64,000 nt of DNA from Casuarius casuarius. Its lineage: Eukaryota > Chordata > Aves > Casuariiformes > Casuariidae. Below are positions 60,620-64,000 of the stretch, piece by piece; positions within the stretch are counted from its first letter, which is position 1, and every line of letters begins with the position of its first letter. Both the position numbers and the translations under genes were made by a program. The notes beneath the pieces were generated by a model. The model searched no databases. It was not told where the DNA came from and worked only from the letters and a program-made list of their open reading frames with translations. The stretch covers positions 558,001 to 622,000 of the forward strand of contig PTFA01000272.1 of assembly GCA_003342895.1 (NCBI GenBank), written 5' to 3'.

Positions 60620-60654
60620 NNNNNNNNNNNNNNNNNNNNNNNNNNNNNNNNNNN
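60620..60654. other. Assembly gap (35 N) followed by G9
   Basis: A run of 35 N is followed directly by nine G (60655-60663). The G run at the gap edge suggests that a G-rich or tandem sequence stopped the assembly. True gap size is unknown. Confidence 0.98.
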
Positions 60655-60663
60655 GGGGGGGGG

Positions 60664-63600
60664 CGCATCCAGAAAGAGGTTGTTTCTGTTGTCCGAGCTG
60701 ATTTGGTCCTCGATCTTTCTACTGCAGCTCAAAGAGGATGCCCATCAGCGCAAGCTTATATTTCATTTTGCTCATAGAAGCAGCTTCTCACTGGCCTTTT
60801 GACTGAGACCAAGCATAAGCAGTACATTATGGTTTAGTCCTAGGCACATCATTGCCCACTTACTGCTTTCCCAATGAGCACGGGGCGTGAAGGAAAAAGA
60901 AACACTCCAGCCCTCAGCACCCTGTGAACTGACATAGTTAAACAGCAAGAGAGCAGCGCTCAGGTGATTGTTCTATACCACTCTTGTTCTAGAAGACCAC
61001 ATTTTTAAGGACTTGCTGTATTACACATGGCATCTGTATCTATAGCCCTAAATGCATAATGAGTGCAGGTTGTGCTCTGCAAGAAGGCACAAGCATAACA
61101 AGCCATTTTTGGCTTTGAAATGGATCAGTGCATTGGCTGGCTTGTAATGTATCGAAAGATACACAGTGAAAAAGGATATTTTTAAAAGAGTAACAACACA
61201 GAGGCACTAAGTTATTCTTGGGCACTGAGGAGTAAAACAAAGTCAAGTCCATCTCTAGCCAAACAAGAATAAGTGTGGAAACTTTCAGAGGAAAAACTGC
61301 AGAACAAGTCATGGTGCCCCTGGCTCCGATTCATGTCCTCATGCCCAGGTCGGTATGTTTATCGTGAATCTGCCAACTTCAGACAAGTCCATCTTTTGAA
61401 TTGACTGTCTTTTTTGTGTTTGCAGGCTTATAAAAACGTTAAACAGTTTCCAAATTGCCTTTTGTCACAAATGGGAGAAAAATTGATGCAAAGAAACTTT
61501 GCCTGACAGTGTGTGAGAATATTTCATGTTGTTCACAGGGAATCCGGACACTTGAGTGGGGAGAGCGATGGGCTCCTGGGACTGACCTAATGGAGGAACG
61601 CTGACTCCGTGAGTGTTTTGATCAAAATGCTACAGAGTTTGGAGCCGGATCAAAGGCAAAGACTGGGGTAAGTCTGTCTGTAGGCCAGCTAAGGTCCAGA
61701 ATGGCCTTTTGGGTTTTGTTTTGTCAAGACTGATGGAACGATTCTCATTAAGTGTCACTAAATGCTCTATGAGCTCACTCAAGTGAGGAGAGCAAGGCCT
61801 CATAATCAAAAGGATTAGGGAAGCAGCACAGGCATGGGAGCCTCGTGGAGGAGGGCCTGATCCAGTTTGTCTAAACACCTATTGCCAGAGGGCTATTAAC
61901 TTCGCCAGAAGTTGGATTAGGCTCCTAACAGGGTCTAAAGCCCCTACAAGAATTCAGGATTATTTCTCAGGCTCTGTCCCAAGCTATTCCTATTATTATT
62001 AAACTTTCATTGCTTCCTACACAACCCTGCTGGGAGGTAAACCTCAGAGTTTGTGTCATGTTTCTGGCATGGGGTCCCTCTAAATGACCTATCCTTTTGA
62101 GTTGAGGGAACCAATGAACTACAGCACAGCATGTGAAAAGTGTTCCCACATAGATGCTATCTGAGAAAGAACATTTTAGATGCTTTAACTCCTAGGCAAG
62201 AGAAACAACTCTTCTGTTATAATAACACCAACGTGGAGCTCAAAATAAAAGGGCATCGCACAGGGCTACAACTAAAGCTATTCCAAAGGCTGGTGTGCAG
62301 GAATGAGAGACAGATTGCACAAACAGATTGCCAGGATCTAGAATGGCTAATACTGTATAATGTTAATAACCTTAAATTAAAAATTCTTGCAGCAAAGCAA
62401 GAAGGAATGAACACTGCTGTTCCCAGTTTGACTGCCTTTGCTGCCTAGAACAGACTGGTGCTTTCATTTTTGCAATAATGATCTTACAGATAAGGATCAA
62501 TCAAAAAAAGTAATAGGTAGATGGGAATCTGGATTTGCTTACAGGTATTATCTTGGTTTTGAGGCAAATCAAAGAAAATCAGGTCCCAATTCAGTCTTCA
62601 ATATCAACTGCAATCACTTTTGCACTTCTGACAAACTTTCGGGTCCCACGTATTTAAGCCTTCCACTATAAGTAAATTTCACCAAGTCTAGGCCAAATTA
62701 CTAAACAGGTATAGTAAAGACAAAAAATGAAAGTTGAACTGTAAGAACAAAGATCTCAAAACAGAGCACTGAGGTTGAGCTCATTACATGAGATTTGACC
62801 TCTACTCTTCTTTAAGTATTACTTGTAGCTATTTTGAGTAACACGTTTATATGATACCAAGTTATCTTTTAAACACTAATAGACAAGAGAGAAAAGTTTT
62901 GTGATGTATAAAAGAGAGGAAGTAATAAAAGCTTGGCGATCTTCTTACGAAGGAGGATTTGATAATGGCGAGTAGCACAGTTTTTGGAGATTCCAGTTAG
63001 ATTCTTTGAGATCTATGAATGTGCATAGCTCACTCAGCTGGAAAAAATCAGCATAAAGTGCTCATTCTAGGGAGACTCTTCCCTCCTGCCACCACACTCT
63101 TGCTCCTCTTCACCTCAGGAGGACGTTTATGTCTTTGAAAACACGGGGAGAAACTATGAACAGTTTTAAGTAAAAATGACTGACAGACATTCTCTAAGCT
63201 TGCACAAATAAGAAATACATTCTTCCTGGGGAAGTTAATAAGACTAAACTTCCCTTTCAAACTCTTACCTACACTCCTCACCAACAATGTGTTTCATTTC
63301 ACAGAATTAATACAAAAGGGAAAATACATTTTGTTAGTTCCTAGTCCATGCTCTGCCTTTTCGGACGTTGCTCCATTGCTGACCAGTGACATCCTGGTGC
63401 TGATTTAGGTAATGATTTTTTAAAGTAACTTCCCTTGAGGGCCCCATGCAAAGCAATTTACAACACACATTTTTTTGCTCATTCTTCTATCCCTAATCTT
63501 CTGGTATGACAAAAATTAACCTTAGGAAAATCCCACAAAGCTGTCTTCTGAGGATCCCTCACAAACCTGTGCACAGGAGGCAGATCAGGAAAACCACACA

Positions 63601-64000
63601 CAATCCTACAGCACTGGGCCAACAGGCAGCTCCAGAAGACAACGGTAACTTTCTTAAGCACACATGATAGCTAAGTGCTGCCCTAGGACAATCAAAACCC
63701 TGAATTTCCTTTTGATGACATGCTGTTAATATTTCCAGTTCTCCAATTCTATTTTTTACAGGTCCTACACGGCCTAAAGGCTTTCAGATCTCAGGATCTT
63801 ATGACACAGCCTTAATGTGATGAGTTGCATAATGCCAGTCCAGAAACAAGATAGGGAAAAGCTGACTAGAGAGAATGAAAAAGTTCCTTCCTATCTAGAG
63901 ATGGGAAAACAGGAGTAGACTTAATGAATTTGGCTACCGTCTGCTCCCTCCCTCCAGAAAAACACATTACAAAGAGATCTGTGCTCAGGACTTTGAATTA
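60664..64000. other. Intron, nothing specific recognised
   Basis: AT-rich intron to the window end. It contains no credible exon on either strand and no repeat that I can name. Confidence 0.5.

Larger units (their letters stand above)
16419..64000 (-). other. SHROOM3: SHROOM3 upstream intron (intron 1 equivalent), partial
   Basis: This is 47.6 kb of sequence upstream of the exon in gene orientation. It carries only decayed repeats, microsatellites and a few GC-rich patches. No second SHROOM3 exon was found: I looked on the minus strand for the first-exon peptide (GGAPWGFTLKGG-type) without success. A long first intron is normal for this gene in mammals. An alternative first exon inside this stretch cannot be excluded. 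Confidence 0.7.

Noticed and set aside
16419..64000. Search for SHROOM3 exon 1 (start of the PDZ domain) on the minus strand
   Set aside because: No stretch translating to the GFTLKGG-type loop with a donor site was found; it is probably outside the window.

Overview
The window looks like nuclear DNA from a sauropsid (reptile or bird), most likely a bird. It is AT-leaning and intronic, has no compact ORF organisation, and carries an assembly gap (60620-60654) plus one isolated N (35428). The repeats I can recognise are old and badly decayed: MIR/CORE-SINE pieces, palindromic fossil repeats of the kind seen in turtles, crocodilians and birds, and one 5S-rRNA-derived SINE fragment. I saw no young LINE, LTR or Alu-like insertions, and the characteristic 3' end of avian CR1 was not found by eye. 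The species assignment is inference.

Only one protein-coding piece can be defended: a 155-bp exon on the minus strand (16264-16418) with a strong acceptor and donor. Its 51 complete codons encode the second half of a PDZ domain, and the peptide matches SHROOM3 (Shroom family actin-binding, apical-constriction protein) as I know it from mammals. The gene therefore runs right to left. Everything right of 16418 is upstream intron, corresponding to the very long intron 1 of SHROOM3 in mammals. Everything left of 16264 is the next intron. The exon coding for the start of the PDZ domain and the exon following this one were not found and probably lie outside the window.

Layout: 1-2760 is CpG-rich, and the first 320 bases look like the edge of a true CpG island with an octamer and a TATA-like box. 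2760-16263 is ordinary intron with scattered MIR relics, an AT-rich microsatellite zone (7500-7610), a TG/TA microsatellite (14399-14480) and two short perfect palindromes. 16264-16418 is the exon. 16419-64000 is intron with further MIR relics, a GC-rich block (about 18950-19900), several fossil palindromes (20102-20222, 24071-24125, 40795-40845, 43697-43760, 45459-45535), small tandem duplications, a 5S-derived SINE (52808-52873) and a possible POU/SOX-type conserved element (54860-54960).

I did not find a new multi-gene system. The most useful leads are the CpG-island edge as a candidate internal promoter for a PDZ-less SHROOM3 isoform, the CpG-dense fossil palindrome carrying a perfect CRE, and the GC-rich intronic block.
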